Positions 26,675 through 35,255 are shown, numbered from the stretch's first letter. The stretch: DNA of 64,000 bases from Pseudomonas sp. BN102 (GCF_029871245.1 NZ_SSON01000040.1:1-64000), one strand, 5' to 3'. Numbers and translations are program-made. Notes: a model not told the origin generated them from the letters alone.

Positions 26675-27520
26675 CTAATGGGCGATTTCCGTCCCCTCCC
26701 CTGCCACGGATTTCATCCAGTCCCGTGGGCTGCATCCCGTCTTGCGGCGAAACGCACGAGCAAGAGCCGAGGGGCTTTCATAACCGACCTCGTCGGCGAT
26801 CAGCGTAATCGGCCGCCCTTCACGCAGGCGCTTCTGCGCCAGGCTGATCCGCCAACTCAGAAGATAATCCGCAGGTGTCTGCCCTACGACGGCTCGGAAA
26901 TGCGCGGCATAGGCGGCGCGCGACATGTTCGACTCGCTCGCCAGTTCTGCGACTGACCAGGCAACGTGCGGTGCGTTGTGTATCTGAACCAGAGAGCGCG
27001 CCAGCCGGGAATCGGCCAGTCCGGCCATCATTCCCGTGCTCAACCCATGGTGGTCGAGTAGATGCCGGAGCAGCAGGATGATCAATAACTCGAACAACCG
27101 ATCGAGCACTGCCTCCCGGCCGCAATGTCCTGCCGCCGCTTCGACGAACAGCCATCTGAGCGTATCGGCCAGCAACGGCAGTTCATCCAGGGGCAGCACC
27201 AGGAGATCGGGTAATGAAGCGGACAATGGGTTACCGACACCACCATCGAACGTCATCGATGCGCACAGTAGTTGGGCCCCCTCGGGCTCGCCTGGGATCA
27301 GTAGATGCCGGCTCGGGCGTGGAAGAAAAATCAGACTGGGCCGGGTAAGCAGGAAATCGCTCCCATTGGAGTCCTGCAAAGTGAGGCGACCTGCCTGCAG
27401 CAGGTGAATATGACCGCGCTGATCGGCGCCATCGTATGACGCCATGCCGCAAAGCTTGCCACTGTGAAACAGGCTTGCGCGGACGCCGAACTGTGACAAC
27501 AAGGTAGACAGGCGGTCCAT
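26675..27520 (-). CDS. AraC-family regulator with cupin-type sensor domain (RclR-like)
   Basis: A 281-residue protein with an N-terminal cupin-like AraC sensor domain (about 10-180) and a C-terminal double HTH (about 185-275). The latter includes WSVAELASESNMSRAAYAAHFR and ITLIADEVGYESPSALARAFRRKTG. The N-terminal domain type (LFHSGKLCGMASYDG, later RGHIHLLQAGRLTL) is that of regulators such as RclR. Cysteines occur at about residue 24 and in LLCASM; RclR senses hypochlorous acid through cysteines, so the comparison is worth making, but equivalence of the residues is not shown. It is convergent with the DUF417 gene and divergent from the hydrolase gene at 27748; either could be a target. Confidence 0.85.
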   Translation of the reverse strand: MDRLSTLLSQFGVRASLFHSGKLCGMASYDGADQRGHIHLLQAGRLTLQDSNGSDFLLTRPSLIFLPRPSRHLLIPGEPEGAQLLCASMTFDGGVGNPLSASLPDLLVLPLDELPLLADTLRWLFVEAAAGHCGREAVLDRLFELLIILLLRHLLDHHGLSTGMMAGLADSRLARSLVQIHNAPHVAWSVAELASESNMSRAAYAAHFRAVVGQTPADYLLSWRISLAQKRLREGRPITLIADEVGYESPSALARAFRRKTGCSPRDWMKSVAGEGTEIAH

Positions 27521-27747
27521 AGGTCAACTCATGGCAAGAGGTAGACGATCCGCATCATATCACCGGCTGTTTGCGATCGAATTCCACTCATTCCCTTAAT
27601 CTTGCCCCAGACCCTCCTGCACTGTTTCCCTCCCGCGCCCTACGACCCTTGCACGACGCACTAGAATCAGACCGACGAAGATCTGCACGCGCTCTTCAGG
27701 CTGTGGCCGTGTGAGTGTCACTGTTTGAATCCAGGCGGAGACATCAA

Positions 27748-28797
27748 ATGTCACAAGAATTCGACTTCGAGCGGCGCCGTTTTCTGGCCGCTGCGCTGGT
27801 GACCCTCGCGTCCGCGGAACTCGTCATCGGTTCCGCGCAAGCCCAAGCCAGCGAGACGAATTCGCCAACGGTGCCGGCGGTCAAGGCGGGGACCAACACC
27901 TCCTTCGCTCCCCTCAAGCAAATCGATGCCGGCGTCCTGAATGTCGCCTACGCGGAAGCCGGTCCGGCCGATGGCCGCGTCGTGATTCTCCTCCACGGCT
28001 GGCCCTACGACATTCACAGTTTCGTCGATGTCGTGCCGATGTTGGCGGCGAAGGGTTACAGGGTGATCGTCCCTTATCTCCGCGGCTATGGCGAAACGCG
28101 TTTCCTGTCAGGCGAAACCATGCGCAACGGCCAACCGTCGGCCATTGCCAGCGATATCGTCGCCTTCATGGATGCACTCAAGATCGACCAGGCGGTTCTC
28201 GGCGGGTTCGATTGGGGCGCACGCACGGCCAACATCATCGCGGCGCTCTGGCCGCAACGCTGCAAGGCGCTGGTGTCTGTGAGCGGGTACCTGATCGGCA
28301 GCCAAGAAGCCGGCAGGATGCCGTTGCCGCCGAAGAATGAGCTGCAGTGGTGGTACCAGTTCTATTTCGCCACCGAGCGCGGCCGTGCGGGGTATGACAG
28401 GTACCACCGCGACTTTGCGAAGCTGATCTGGCAGAACACCTCGCCGCAATGGAAATTCGACGACGCCACGTTCGAGCGCAGCGCGGCGGCCTTCGACAAT
28501 CCGGATCACGTCGCCATAGTCGTCCATAACTACCGCTGGCGGCTCGGACTGGCAGAAGGCGAATCGAAGTTCGATGAGCTGGAAAAGCGGCTTGCCGGGT
28601 TTCCCGTGATCACCGTGCCGACGATTACCCTGCAAGGCGACGCCGACGGTGCGCCGCATCCGGATCCCAGCGCTTATGCGAAGAAATTCTCGGGAAAATA
28701 TTCGCACCGGCCTGTCGAGGGTGGCATCGGGCACAATCTCCCGCAGGAAGCACCACAGGCGTTTGCGCAGGCGGTCGTGGACGTCGACAAATACTGA
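27748..28797 (+). CDS. Exported alpha/beta hydrolase, epoxide-hydrolase-like
   Basis: A 349-residue protein with a twin-arginine-like leader (ERRRFLAAALVTLASAEL) and an Ala-rich cleavage region (SAQAQA). The core has the oxyanion motif HGWPYDIHSF, the nucleophile in GGFDWGARTA (D155) and a C-terminal GGIGHNLPQEAP with H329. The HGWP and FDWG pattern fits epoxide hydrolases and haloalkane/haloacetate dehalogenase relatives. The start at 27748 follows GGAGACATCAA. It differs from the hydrolase at 15678 in lacking the EHN domain. It may be controlled by the divergent AraC regulator. Confidence 0.85.
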   Translation: MSQEFDFERRRFLAAALVTLASAELVIGSAQAQASETNSPTVPAVKAGTNTSFAPLKQIDAGVLNVAYAEAGPADGRVVILLHGWPYDIHSFVDVVPMLAAKGYRVIVPYLRGYGETRFLSGETMRNGQPSAIASDIVAFMDALKIDQAVLGGFDWGARTANIIAALWPQRCKALVSVSGYLIGSQEAGRMPLPPKNELQWWYQFYFATERGRAGYDRYHRDFAKLIWQNTSPQWKFDDATFERSAAAFDNPDHVAIVVHNYRWRLGLAEGESKFDELEKRLAGFPVITVPTITLQGDADGAPHPDPSAYAKKFSGKYSHRPVEGGIGHNLPQEAPQAFAQAVVDVDKY

Positions 28798-28885
28798 CCG
28801 TGACCTCTGCGAACCTGGAAAGAAGGCTCAAGCAGAGAGGATTCGCCTGCGTTACGGGCAGCGTTGGTCAAGATAGGAATAAACA

Positions 28886-28906
28886 TCCACGTTCGTAGAA
28901 CGTGGA
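28886..28906 (+). terminator. Hairpin after the exported hydrolase gene
   Basis: TCCACGTTC and GAACGTGGA form a perfect nine-base stem around a three-base loop, about 90 bases after the stop codon. There is only a weak pyrimidine tract after it. The rest of the 341-base gap to the cupin gene holds a repeat pair and no gene. Confidence 0.5.
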
Positions 28907-28923
28907 CTTGCTCTTGCCCCACC

Positions 28924-29002
28924 GTAGGGTGCGCCATGCACACCGATCGCGGGATCAACCCCTGCACACCGCTCAACCCTTGGTGCGCACGGCGCACCCT
29001 AC
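28924..29002. repeat. Inverted pair of GTAGGGTGCGC-type repeats
   Basis: The units at 28924-28944 and 28982-29002 are reverse complements at 19 of 21 positions, each with the core GTAGGGTGCGCC. This is the same family as 3645-3734 and 34642-34662. It lies between convergent genes. Confidence 0.75.
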
Positions 29003-29138
29003 CTGGTCAACTCCGTCGCTCTATTCAGTGAGCCTGAACAGGTCGTCAGGCATTCGGTCGTATCGCCCCTCTGCACGGGGGCGCGCTTGCAGCCAGCCTG
29101 GTGCGGGAAATACCCACCAGGCCGGCGGCAGGCTTCGC

Positions 29139-29585
29139 TTACTTCTCCAGTTTCAACAGCGGCTCGCCCTTCCTCACGATGTAGGTCGCCAGCTCCGACG
29201 CCTTGGTCTCGCCGTGGTTCGTCGCGACATGCGGCGTGCCTGCGGGGATGTACAAGGACTCGCCAGCCTTGAGCGTGACGGGCGGCTGCCCCTCGAGTTG
29301 ATACTCGAACGTACCCTCGAGGACGTAGGCGACCTCTACCCCGGGATGAGAATGCTTGGGGGACGACACGCCCGGCGCAATATCGACGCGGGCCTGGATG
29401 ACTTCATGCCCGGGGACGTCGAGGTCCTCGCTTACCAGATCAGTACGCTGGATACCTTTCTTCCAGCTTTCGTTCGAATGCGACTCATGGCCCGCCTCGG
29501 CATGAGGTTTCACCTCTTGGGCTTGAGCAAGGCCCGCGAACGCGGCGAATACCGCAGAAGCGGCAAGGAGATGGGTGTATCGCAT
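29139..29585 (-). CDS. Periplasmic cupin protein
   Basis: A 148-residue protein with a signal peptide (cleavage near GLAQAQE) and one cupin domain. Motif 1 is visible as KHSHPGVEVAYVLEGTFEY and motif 2 as PAGTPHVATNHGE, so the metal ligands are present. It is the same design as the cupin at 18488 and also lies near an exported hydrolase gene. Its mature N-terminus is rich in histidine and glutamate (HAEAGHESHSNE), a possible extra metal-binding feature. Enzymatic function is unknown. Confidence 0.82.
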   Translation of the reverse strand: MRYTHLLAASAVFAAFAGLAQAQEVKPHAEAGHESHSNESWKKGIQRTDLVSEDLDVPGHEVIQARVDIAPGVSSPKHSHPGVEVAYVLEGTFEYQLEGQPPVTLKAGESLYIPAGTPHVATNHGETKASELATYIVRKGEPLLKLEK

Positions 29586-29857
29586 GGTTATGGCCTCTGA
29601 AAGAAGGAGGTGGTGGAGGCCTTAGGGTATTTGAGGCTGGTGCTGGCGATATGTCGGAAGGGGTGGAGTTTCGAAAGCGCGTATGTGCGGCACCGGGCTG
29701 GACACATGAACATACAGAAGGGCAGACCGAATGATGCCCTGCGTTTCGCGCGAGTGTGGAGAGAGGGACTGGCAACGGCCAATGCAGAAGCTGGAACTCG
29801 TTGAAAACCTCCTGCAGTCGTCAGAGGTTCCGCTGTTCGCTGTTTCGCACTCGCTAC

Positions 29858-30109
29858 TCAGTATTTGATATCCCGGGCCCTCTCCCGCCCTTGCTGTTTG
29901 GTCTGCCGCTTATCCTGCCGGCATTGGGGATTGCTTTGCTGGTCGGCCGCGCGGCATTCCTGCTTTATCTGGCGTGAATCCTGACGCGTTTCCTGCCGGA
30001 CCTCCCGCGCGGCACGTCGTTGCTGGCCTTGCTCTGTAGCCCAGGACGCTCCTGCCCACGCCACCAGGAACGTCGCTGCCAACACTGCAGTAAACGGACG
30101 ATTTGGCAT
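29858..30109 (-). CDS. Small exported protein rich in Arg and Gln
   Basis: An 83-residue predicted protein with a clear signal peptide (cleavage near ASWATEQ). The mature part is almost all Arg, Gln, Glu, Asp and Lys, with two cysteines (KQECRAADQQSNPQCRQD) and repeated RQ/RQD elements. The ATG at 30109 is preceded by AGGAG. Such short basic periplasmic proteins are common in Pseudomonas but I cannot name this family. A coiled coil or nucleic-acid or polyanion binding is possible. Confidence 0.65.
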   Translation of the reverse strand: MPNRPFTAVLAATFLVAWAGASWATEQGQQRRAAREVRQETRQDSRQIKQECRAADQQSNPQCRQDKRQTKQQGRERARDIKY

Positions 30110-30575
30110 TACATGATCTCCTGCGACCAAGGTACCGCGTGTGTTCAGTACAGCTTATTCCTTTCACTCGCAGCGCAGTCGCAAATCGGAACTCCGGTGC
30201 AAGCGAACACCTGTCACGCTGGGTATTTCTTCGCTGGCTCCACGGAGTCCCCGTTTCGTACCTGGCGCTGCGCTGCCGCAAATTGGGAAATGCAGGCTCC
30301 AAGGTGCGGCGTACGATCTCTCTGAGTCGAAATCAGCCGATCAATCACGTCCGCTCTGGGACCTGAAAAAATCAGCACCTTTGCCGTTCCGTAAAGGAGC
30401 GCCGAGTAGGTTGGTGCTGAGCGAAGCGAAGCCCAACAAGAGGGCGCTTGCGCCGCCCAGAACCACACAGGGTAGGACCTCGCAGGCTCGAACCTGCGCG
30501 TCCCCCGTGCCTTCACCGTCGCAGACAGCGCCACGGAAGTACCTCAGGTGCGGGCGACAGGCTCATCCCTCGCGC
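30110..30575. other. 466-base stretch without a gene
   Basis: It contains the promoter region of the small exported protein, a GTAGGTTGG-type repeat at 30406-30437, and a six-base hairpin with loop CTCGAA (about 30481-30498) that looks like a tRNA T-arm but has no tRNA body around it. No coding signal is convincing. Confidence 0.5.
30406..30437. repeat. Single GTAGGTTGG..CCCAAC palindromic repeat
   Basis: The unit reads GTAGGTTGGTGCTGAGCG then AAGCGAAGCCCAAC and is closely related to the two units at 1370-1446. It lies downstream of the TonB receptor gene. Confidence 0.65.
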
Positions 30576-32996
30576 TCAGAACCCCAAGGTCGCCGACACC
30601 AGCCAGGTGCGCGGGCTGCCGAGCGTCAGGCCCGGCGCGGTATCGGCCGGCACGTTGGCCGAGGCCCAGTACATCTTGTCCAGTACGTTCTCCACGCTGG
30701 CGCGCAAGGTGATGTCGGTCTCCCCCAGTTCGAAGGCATAGCGCGCGCCCAGGTCGTAACGCTGCCAGGCGTCGATCTTCTGCCGGTTGGCCGGGTCCAG
30801 GTACTGCGAACCGGTATGGATGCCACGCGCGGTCAGGGTGAGGCCGGACACCTGGGGAATGTCCCACTCCACGCCGAGATTGGCGTTGACTATGGGCGCC
30901 CCGGTGCCTCGATTGCCATCGAAGCGGCCCTCGCTGGTCCGGGTCAGTTCGCTGTCCAGCAGCATGGCCCCGCCCAGCAGGCGAACGCCATCCAGAGGCT
31001 CGCCGAAGAGGTTCAGCTCCACGCCCTGATTGCGCTGCTCGCCATCGGGCTCGAAGTTGTTGTCCTGGTCGAGGATGTAGGTGGGACGCTCGATGCGGAA
31101 CAGGCTCAAGGTGGCGGCGAAATGGCCCAGGTCATACTTGGCGCCCATCTCGATCTGCTTAGTGCGATACGGCGCGAACACCTCGTTCTGGTTGTTCGCC
31201 GTGCTGGGCGCTGTCTCGCCCTGTGTCAGCCCTTCCATGTAGTTGAGGTAGAGCGATACCCGTTCGCTGGCACGCACCACCAGGCCCATGGCCGGCGAAG
31301 TCGCCCGCTCGTCGTAATGCTGGTCGGCCGTGCCCGGGGCTGAGCTGTCCACCTCGACCCGCTGCAGTCGCGCGCCCAGGGTGAGTAGCACCAGGTCATC
31401 GCTGAAGCTGAGGGTATCGGCCAGCGCCAGGCTGGAGAGGACGGTCTCGGTGTGGGTCAGCACGTCCAACCGGGTCGGCCGGCCGGGTACCGGCAGATCC
31501 ACCGGTTCGAACAGGTTGCTGGTGCCATTGGCGAAGCGCGCACCTCTGTTGTCGAACTCCATGTCGAAGCGGTTCAGGCTGAGGTTCAGGGTGTGCCCCA
31601 CGGCGCCGGTGGAGAACCAGCTGCGCGCCCCGGTCGTCCAGGTCAGGACGTCTTCGTCCCGCTGGAAGGTCCGTGGGCTGACGGTGAAACGACCGCTATC
31701 GCTCACGACCTGTACCGCGTGCCGGAGGAAGTCGTACTCGCCGTCACGCTTGCCGGCCGCGGCGTAGACCATCAGCGACTCGTTCAGGTCCAGTTCGCCG
31801 CGCAAGGCGCCGAATCGGTCCTTGGCGTTGGCGTATGTCCAGGGCTGCGCGAAGTTGTGGTGGATGTCCTCGGCATCGGGCACCGCGACACCCTCGTTCA
31901 GCCCTACCCGCTCCATCGGCGCGTCCATGTCGCGTTCCTGATTGCCGAGGTCCAGAGACAGGCGGGTGCGTTCACCACGCAGGTCCAGCCCGAGCACGGC
32001 GGACTCCCGCTCCAGCCGTTGGTCGTCCCAGTCCGCGTCGCCGGACTGGCGGGCGCCGTTGAAGCGCAGGCCGAAGCGCTGGTCCTCGCCGAAGCGCCGG
32101 CCGATGTCCACATGCCCGCCCGCCTGGCTGTCCGAGACGAAGCTGCCGGTGACTTCGGTCAGCGGCTGGTCGCCGGCGCGCTTGGGCTCGACGTTGATGC
32201 TGCCGCCAACGCTGCCATTGGGCGCGATGCCGCCGAGCAGCGCGCCCGGCCCCTTGAGGACATCCACCCGCTCGACCATTTCCATGTCGATGGAATAGGT
32301 CGGCAAAACGCCATAGAGGCCACCAAAGGACACATCGCTGTTGTAGAGGCTGAAACCACGCACGGAGAACTGCTCGAAACGGCCGCCGGCGGGGTTGGTA
32401 TTGCGCACGGACGGGTCGTTGGCCACCACGTCGGCCAGGGTCCGCGCCTGCTGGTTCTTGATCAGTTCACTGGTGTAGGTGGTGACATTGAACGGGGTAT
32501 CCATGAAGTCCCCGTCACCCAGCAGGCCGAGGCTGCTTCGGCGCGCCACCTGGCCGCCGACATAAGCGTCGCTGCCCAGGCCCATGCCACTGCCGACGAT
32601 GGCTATCTGCGGCAGCTGGGTCAGGTTGCTGCCCTGGTCGGGTTGCAGCTCCAGGGTATAGGCGCCCGCCCCGGCCGCACGCAAGCCCAGGCCACTGCCC
32701 TGCAGCAACCGGGCGAAGCCTTCTTCCACCCCATACTCGCCCTGAAGCCCTGCGCTGCTGCGCCCGGCCACCAGCACCGGGTCCAGCGACAGGCTGATGC
32801 CCGCCTGGCCGGCGAAACGGGTCAAGGCGCTGGCCAGGCTGCCGGCGGGCACCTGGAAATTGCGCCGGTCACCCTCCTCGCCCCAGGCGACGTTGCCGAG
32901 ACTGGGACCGGCGCCCAGGACCAGCAACAAGCCGGCGCGCATCAGCGGGCCTCGCAGAGCAATGGAGACGGGAAGCAAACGGGGAGCGGAGGACAT
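30576..32996 (-). CDS. TonB-dependent siderophore receptor with signalling domain
   Basis: About 806 residues. After the signal peptide comes a secretin/TonB N-terminal (STN) domain (FQVPAGSLASALTRFAGQAG to about residue 125), then a plug domain and a 22-strand barrel ending in SATLGF. The STN domain marks receptors that pass a signal to an inner-membrane FecR. The matching FecR and FecI genes lie directly upstream in the same direction. The start at 32996 is preferred because AAGAGAGAG precedes it; an alternative start eight codons upstream (33020) is possible. The ligand is probably a ferric siderophore, perhaps a xenosiderophore, and cannot be named. Confidence 0.92.
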   Translation of the reverse strand: MSSAPRLLPVSIALRGPLMRAGLLLVLGAGPSLGNVAWGEEGDRRNFQVPAGSLASALTRFAGQAGISLSLDPVLVAGRSSAGLQGEYGVEEGFARLLQGSGLGLRAAGAGAYTLELQPDQGSNLTQLPQIAIVGSGMGLGSDAYVGGQVARRSSLGLLGDGDFMDTPFNVTTYTSELIKNQQARTLADVVANDPSVRNTNPAGGRFEQFSVRGFSLYNSDVSFGGLYGVLPTYSIDMEMVERVDVLKGPGALLGGIAPNGSVGGSINVEPKRAGDQPLTEVTGSFVSDSQAGGHVDIGRRFGEDQRFGLRFNGARQSGDADWDDQRLERESAVLGLDLRGERTRLSLDLGNQERDMDAPMERVGLNEGVAVPDAEDIHHNFAQPWTYANAKDRFGALRGELDLNESLMVYAAAGKRDGEYDFLRHAVQVVSDSGRFTVSPRTFQRDEDVLTWTTGARSWFSTGAVGHTLNLSLNRFDMEFDNRGARFANGTSNLFEPVDLPVPGRPTRLDVLTHTETVLSSLALADTLSFSDDLVLLTLGARLQRVEVDSSAPGTADQHYDERATSPAMGLVVRASERVSLYLNYMEGLTQGETAPSTANNQNEVFAPYRTKQIEMGAKYDLGHFAATLSLFRIERPTYILDQDNNFEPDGEQRNQGVELNLFGEPLDGVRLLGGAMLLDSELTRTSEGRFDGNRGTGAPIVNANLGVEWDIPQVSGLTLTARGIHTGSQYLDPANRQKIDAWQRYDLGARYAFELGETDITLRASVENVLDKMYWASANVPADTAPGLTLGSPRTWLVSATLGF

Positions 32997-33063
32997 CGAA
33001 CTCTCTCTTTTCGGGTTCATTTGTCTCTGATGACAAGCGAGCCGAAAAAAAGGGACAGCCTTT

Positions 33064-34011
33064 TCATCCAGCCCTCGTCCGTGGCACCAGGCTGACCCAG
33101 TAGCGGGTGCGGTAATGGACCTCCAGCGGCAGGCTCGCCGCCAGCAGGTCGAGCACCTGGCCGGTGTCGTCCAGGCGGAAGGTGCCGGTCACCGCCAGCG
33201 ATTCCAGTGCCCGGTCCCAGCGCAGCAGACCGGGACGATAGCGGTCCAGCTCGCGCAGGAAATCGCCGAGCTTCTGGTTGTCGACCATCAGCACGCCCTG
33301 CTGCCAACCCGGCTGCGTGCTGTCGAACGGCGCGGTGCCAGTCACGCCGTGGCTGCCAAGGCGGGCACGCTGCCCTGCGCCGAGCGTCAGCGCCGGGCCG
33401 GCCTCGGGGAACAGCTGCACGCTGCCGCGGTAAACCGAAACCAGGCAGCCCTGATCGAGCTGACGCACGCAGAAGTGCGCCTGCCCGGCCAGGATGCGGC
33501 CCTCGCGGGTGCGTGCGTCGAGCGGCTGGTCGCCCGCGCTTTCGAGGTCGATCTCGCCATCCACCAGGGTCAGGCGCCGTTGCCCATCCCGAAAGTCCAG
33601 GTCCACCGCGCTGGCCGTGTTGAGCCACAGCAGGCTGCCATCGGCCAGGCGCAGTTCGCGTCGTTCACCGGTGGCGGTACGAATATCGGCGCGCCAGTTC
33701 GCGACCGGCAGTTCGCGATAGGCCAGCCAACCCGCCGGGGCCAGGGCGGCCAGGACCAGCGCCCGCTTGAGCACCTCGCGCCGGCCGACCTCGGCCCGCC
33801 CCAAGCTGGCCATGGCGACGCTGCTGGGCAGGCCGTCGAAGCGCTGGCGCAGCAGTTGGGCTTTCTGCCAGGTTTGCTCATGGCTTGGACAGTGCTCGCG
33901 CCAGCGCCGCAGGTTGTCGTGGTCCGCAGCGCTGGCCCGGCCAGACTCCAGCAGAGTCAGCCAGCGCGCCGCCTCGCGCGCGACCCGTCGAGCGGAATCC
34001 TTGCGTTTCAC
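33064..34011 (-). CDS. FecR-type anti-sigma/signal transducer
   Basis: A 315-residue inner-membrane protein. An N-terminal cytoplasmic anti-sigma domain (ARRVAREAARWLTLLESGRAS, and RRWREHCPSHEQTWQKA with the usual W and C/H) is followed by one membrane helix near residue 85-100 and a periplasmic FecR domain (IRTATGERRELRLADGS, WLNTASAVDL). The GTG start at 34011 overlaps the sigma gene stop by four bases, showing translational coupling. It should hold the sigma factor inactive until the receptor binds its ligand. Confidence 0.92.
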   Translation of the reverse strand: MKRKDSARRVAREAARWLTLLESGRASAADHDNLRRWREHCPSHEQTWQKAQLLRQRFDGLPSSVAMASLGRAEVGRREVLKRALVLAALAPAGWLAYRELPVANWRADIRTATGERRELRLADGSLLWLNTASAVDLDFRDGQRRLTLVDGEIDLESAGDQPLDARTREGRILAGQAHFCVRQLDQGCLVSVYRGSVQLFPEAGPALTLGAGQRARLGSHGVTGTAPFDSTQPGWQQGVLMVDNQKLGDFLRELDRYRPGLLRWDRALESLAVTGTFRLDDTGQVLDLLAASLPLEVHYRTRYWVSLVPRTRAG

Positions 34012-34523
34012 AGGTCCACCAGCAGGCAGTGCTCGTAGGCCTTGGCCATGTAGCGCTTCACGGTACGCTCGGAAATGTCGAGGCGACCGGCGATCTGCGC
34101 ATAGTTGAGGCCTTCGAGCTGGGCCCAGAGGAACACGCGGCGCACCAGCACCGGCAGCCCGTCGAGCAGCTCGTCCAGGGCTTGCAGCGTCTCCAGCAAC
34201 AACCAGCGTTGCTCCGGAGACGGCACCTGGTCCGCCGGCAGCGCCGCCAAGGCGTCCAGGTAGGCACGTTCGAGGCTGCGGCGTTTCTGGTGGTTGATCA
34301 GCAAGCGCTTGCCCACCGTCAACAGGTAAGCGCGTGGCTCGCGCAAGTCTGCGAGGGGCTGTTGCTGATGGCTCGCCAACACGCGGACGAAGGTGTCCTG
34401 GGTCAGGTCGGCTGCATCCCAGGCATTGCCCAGTCGCCGCCGCAGCCAGCATTCCAGCCAGCTGCGGTGATCGAGATAGAGGTTCTGCAGGGAATCACCG
34501 GGTGCCACAACTGTATCGTTCAT
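34008..34523 (-). CDS. FecI-type ECF sigma factor
   Basis: A sigma-70 family protein of 171 residues from the ATG at 34523 (a GTG three codons earlier is possible). Region 2 contains AADLTQDTFVRVLA, and region 4 contains LDELLDGLPVLVRRVF and YAQIAGRLDISERTVKRYMAKA. It begins a fecI-fecR-receptor unit. A Fur site is expected upstream; only a weak half-match occurs near 34558-34580. It would transcribe the receptor gene when the FecR/receptor pair is triggered. Confidence 0.92.
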   Translation of the reverse strand: MNDTVVAPGDSLQNLYLDHRSWLECWLRRRLGNAWDAADLTQDTFVRVLASHQQQPLADLREPRAYLLTVGKRLLINHQKRRSLERAYLDALAALPADQVPSPEQRWLLLETLQALDELLDGLPVLVRRVFLWAQLEGLNYAQIAGRLDISERTVKRYMAKAYEHCLLVDL

Positions 34524-34641
34524 TCTGCGCACGCCGGAGCGGAAAGGTAGGTCGATCTCAAATGCGATTGATTCTACTTAAGCGCAATGAACAATCCAAC
34601 TCCCGTCTGTATTAACCCTCGTTGGGTTCAAATGCAGGTCG

Positions 34642-34662
34642 GGTGCGCATGGCGCACTCTGC
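34642..34662. repeat. Single GGGTGCGC-type repeat unit
   Basis: GGTGCGCATGGCGCACTCTGC is a solo copy of the element paired at 3645-3734 and 28924-29002. It lies between the sigma gene promoter region and the BPSL0761-type gene. Confidence 0.5.
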
Positions 34663-34681
34663 GAGGGATCACCTGCCGGAG

Positions 34682-34906
34682 TCATGCCTCGGGCTTCAGG
34701 TGTGAAATCCTGATGACTTCCCCCCGTGTCGCCGTCGGCGCCTGACCATTCGGGGGCGTGCATTCCTGCACGGGATAGGGGTAGTGCCTGAGGAGCCAAT
34801 GGACCTCTTCTTGCACCGCGTCCGGGAGCCCCGTGTCACGGGTCAGCCCGATGAGGAAATCCCAGGTCTGGATGACCGTCTGGGCACGATCGCTTGGCAA
34901 ATTCAT
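34682..34906 (-). CDS. BPSL0761-type small protein
   Basis: A 74-residue protein with the pattern MNLPSDRAQTVIQTWDFL..LTRDTGLPDAVQEEVHWLLRHYP. This pattern (start with DRAxxVxxTxxFL, then LRHYP) is that of the small conserved family named BPSL0761. The ATG at 34906 follows GGAGATCT; a longer frame upstream lacks the pattern. Function is unknown. It is followed 55 bases upstream by a small membrane-protein gene in the same direction. Confidence 0.75.
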   Translation of the reverse strand: MNLPSDRAQTVIQTWDFLIGLTRDTGLPDAVQEEVHWLLRHYPYPVQECTPPNGQAPTATRGEVIRISHLKPEA

Positions 34907-34961
34907 ATAGATCTCCGAACGCTTGAGCGGCGGTATGAGCCCGGAACACAGCACTGGGAAC

Positions 34962-35255
34962 TCATCGTTTCCCTTTCATGCAGAGGACGGCGAGGTACCC
35001 GCCCCAGACAACGCTGGCCATGGCGACTATCTGATAGAAATCGAAGGTGCTCTGGCCCGCTAGCACAATCGAGGTTTCGATATAAAGGAACAGCGCGCCC
35101 ACGATCAGGGCCAGGAAGTAAGCGGCACGATTCTTGGTCCGGCGTAACAACATAACTCTCTTGAGGCCCTCGTCCCTCCATTTCCGAGTAGGCATCTGCT
35201 GGATTTCCTCCAGCAAGACCGCGCCCCAGAGCAGAGCACACAACCAATAACCCAT
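34962..35255 (-). CDS. Small inner-membrane protein of unknown function
   Basis: A 97-residue protein. Predicted membrane helices lie at about residues 1-17, 43-65 and 70-92, with a basic cytoplasmic stretch (RKWRDEGLKRVMLLRRTKN) between the first and second. The ATG at 35255 is preceded by GGAGGATGA, a strong ribosome-binding site. I do not recognise the family. Confidence 0.65.
   Translation of the reverse strand: MGYWLCALLWGAVLLEEIQQMPTRKWRDEGLKRVMLLRRTKNRAAYFLALIVGALFLYIETSIVLAGQSTFDFYQIVAMASVVWGGYLAVLCMKGKR

Noticed and set aside
30481-30498. tRNA T-arm-like hairpin (TTCGAG loop on the minus strand)
   Set aside because: The loop has six rather than seven bases for the paired stem, and no acceptor, D or anticodon arm can be built from the flanks.
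31452-33095. Long open frame antisense to the TonB receptor gene
   Set aside because: Its codon pattern mirrors the receptor gene and its translation shows no domain. Similar antisense frames opposite dmpR, dmpN and the hybrid kinase were dropped for the same reason.
34558-34580. Fur-box-like sequence upstream of the FecI-type gene
   Set aside because: The best alignment matches only about 9 of 19 consensus positions, too weak to report as a site.
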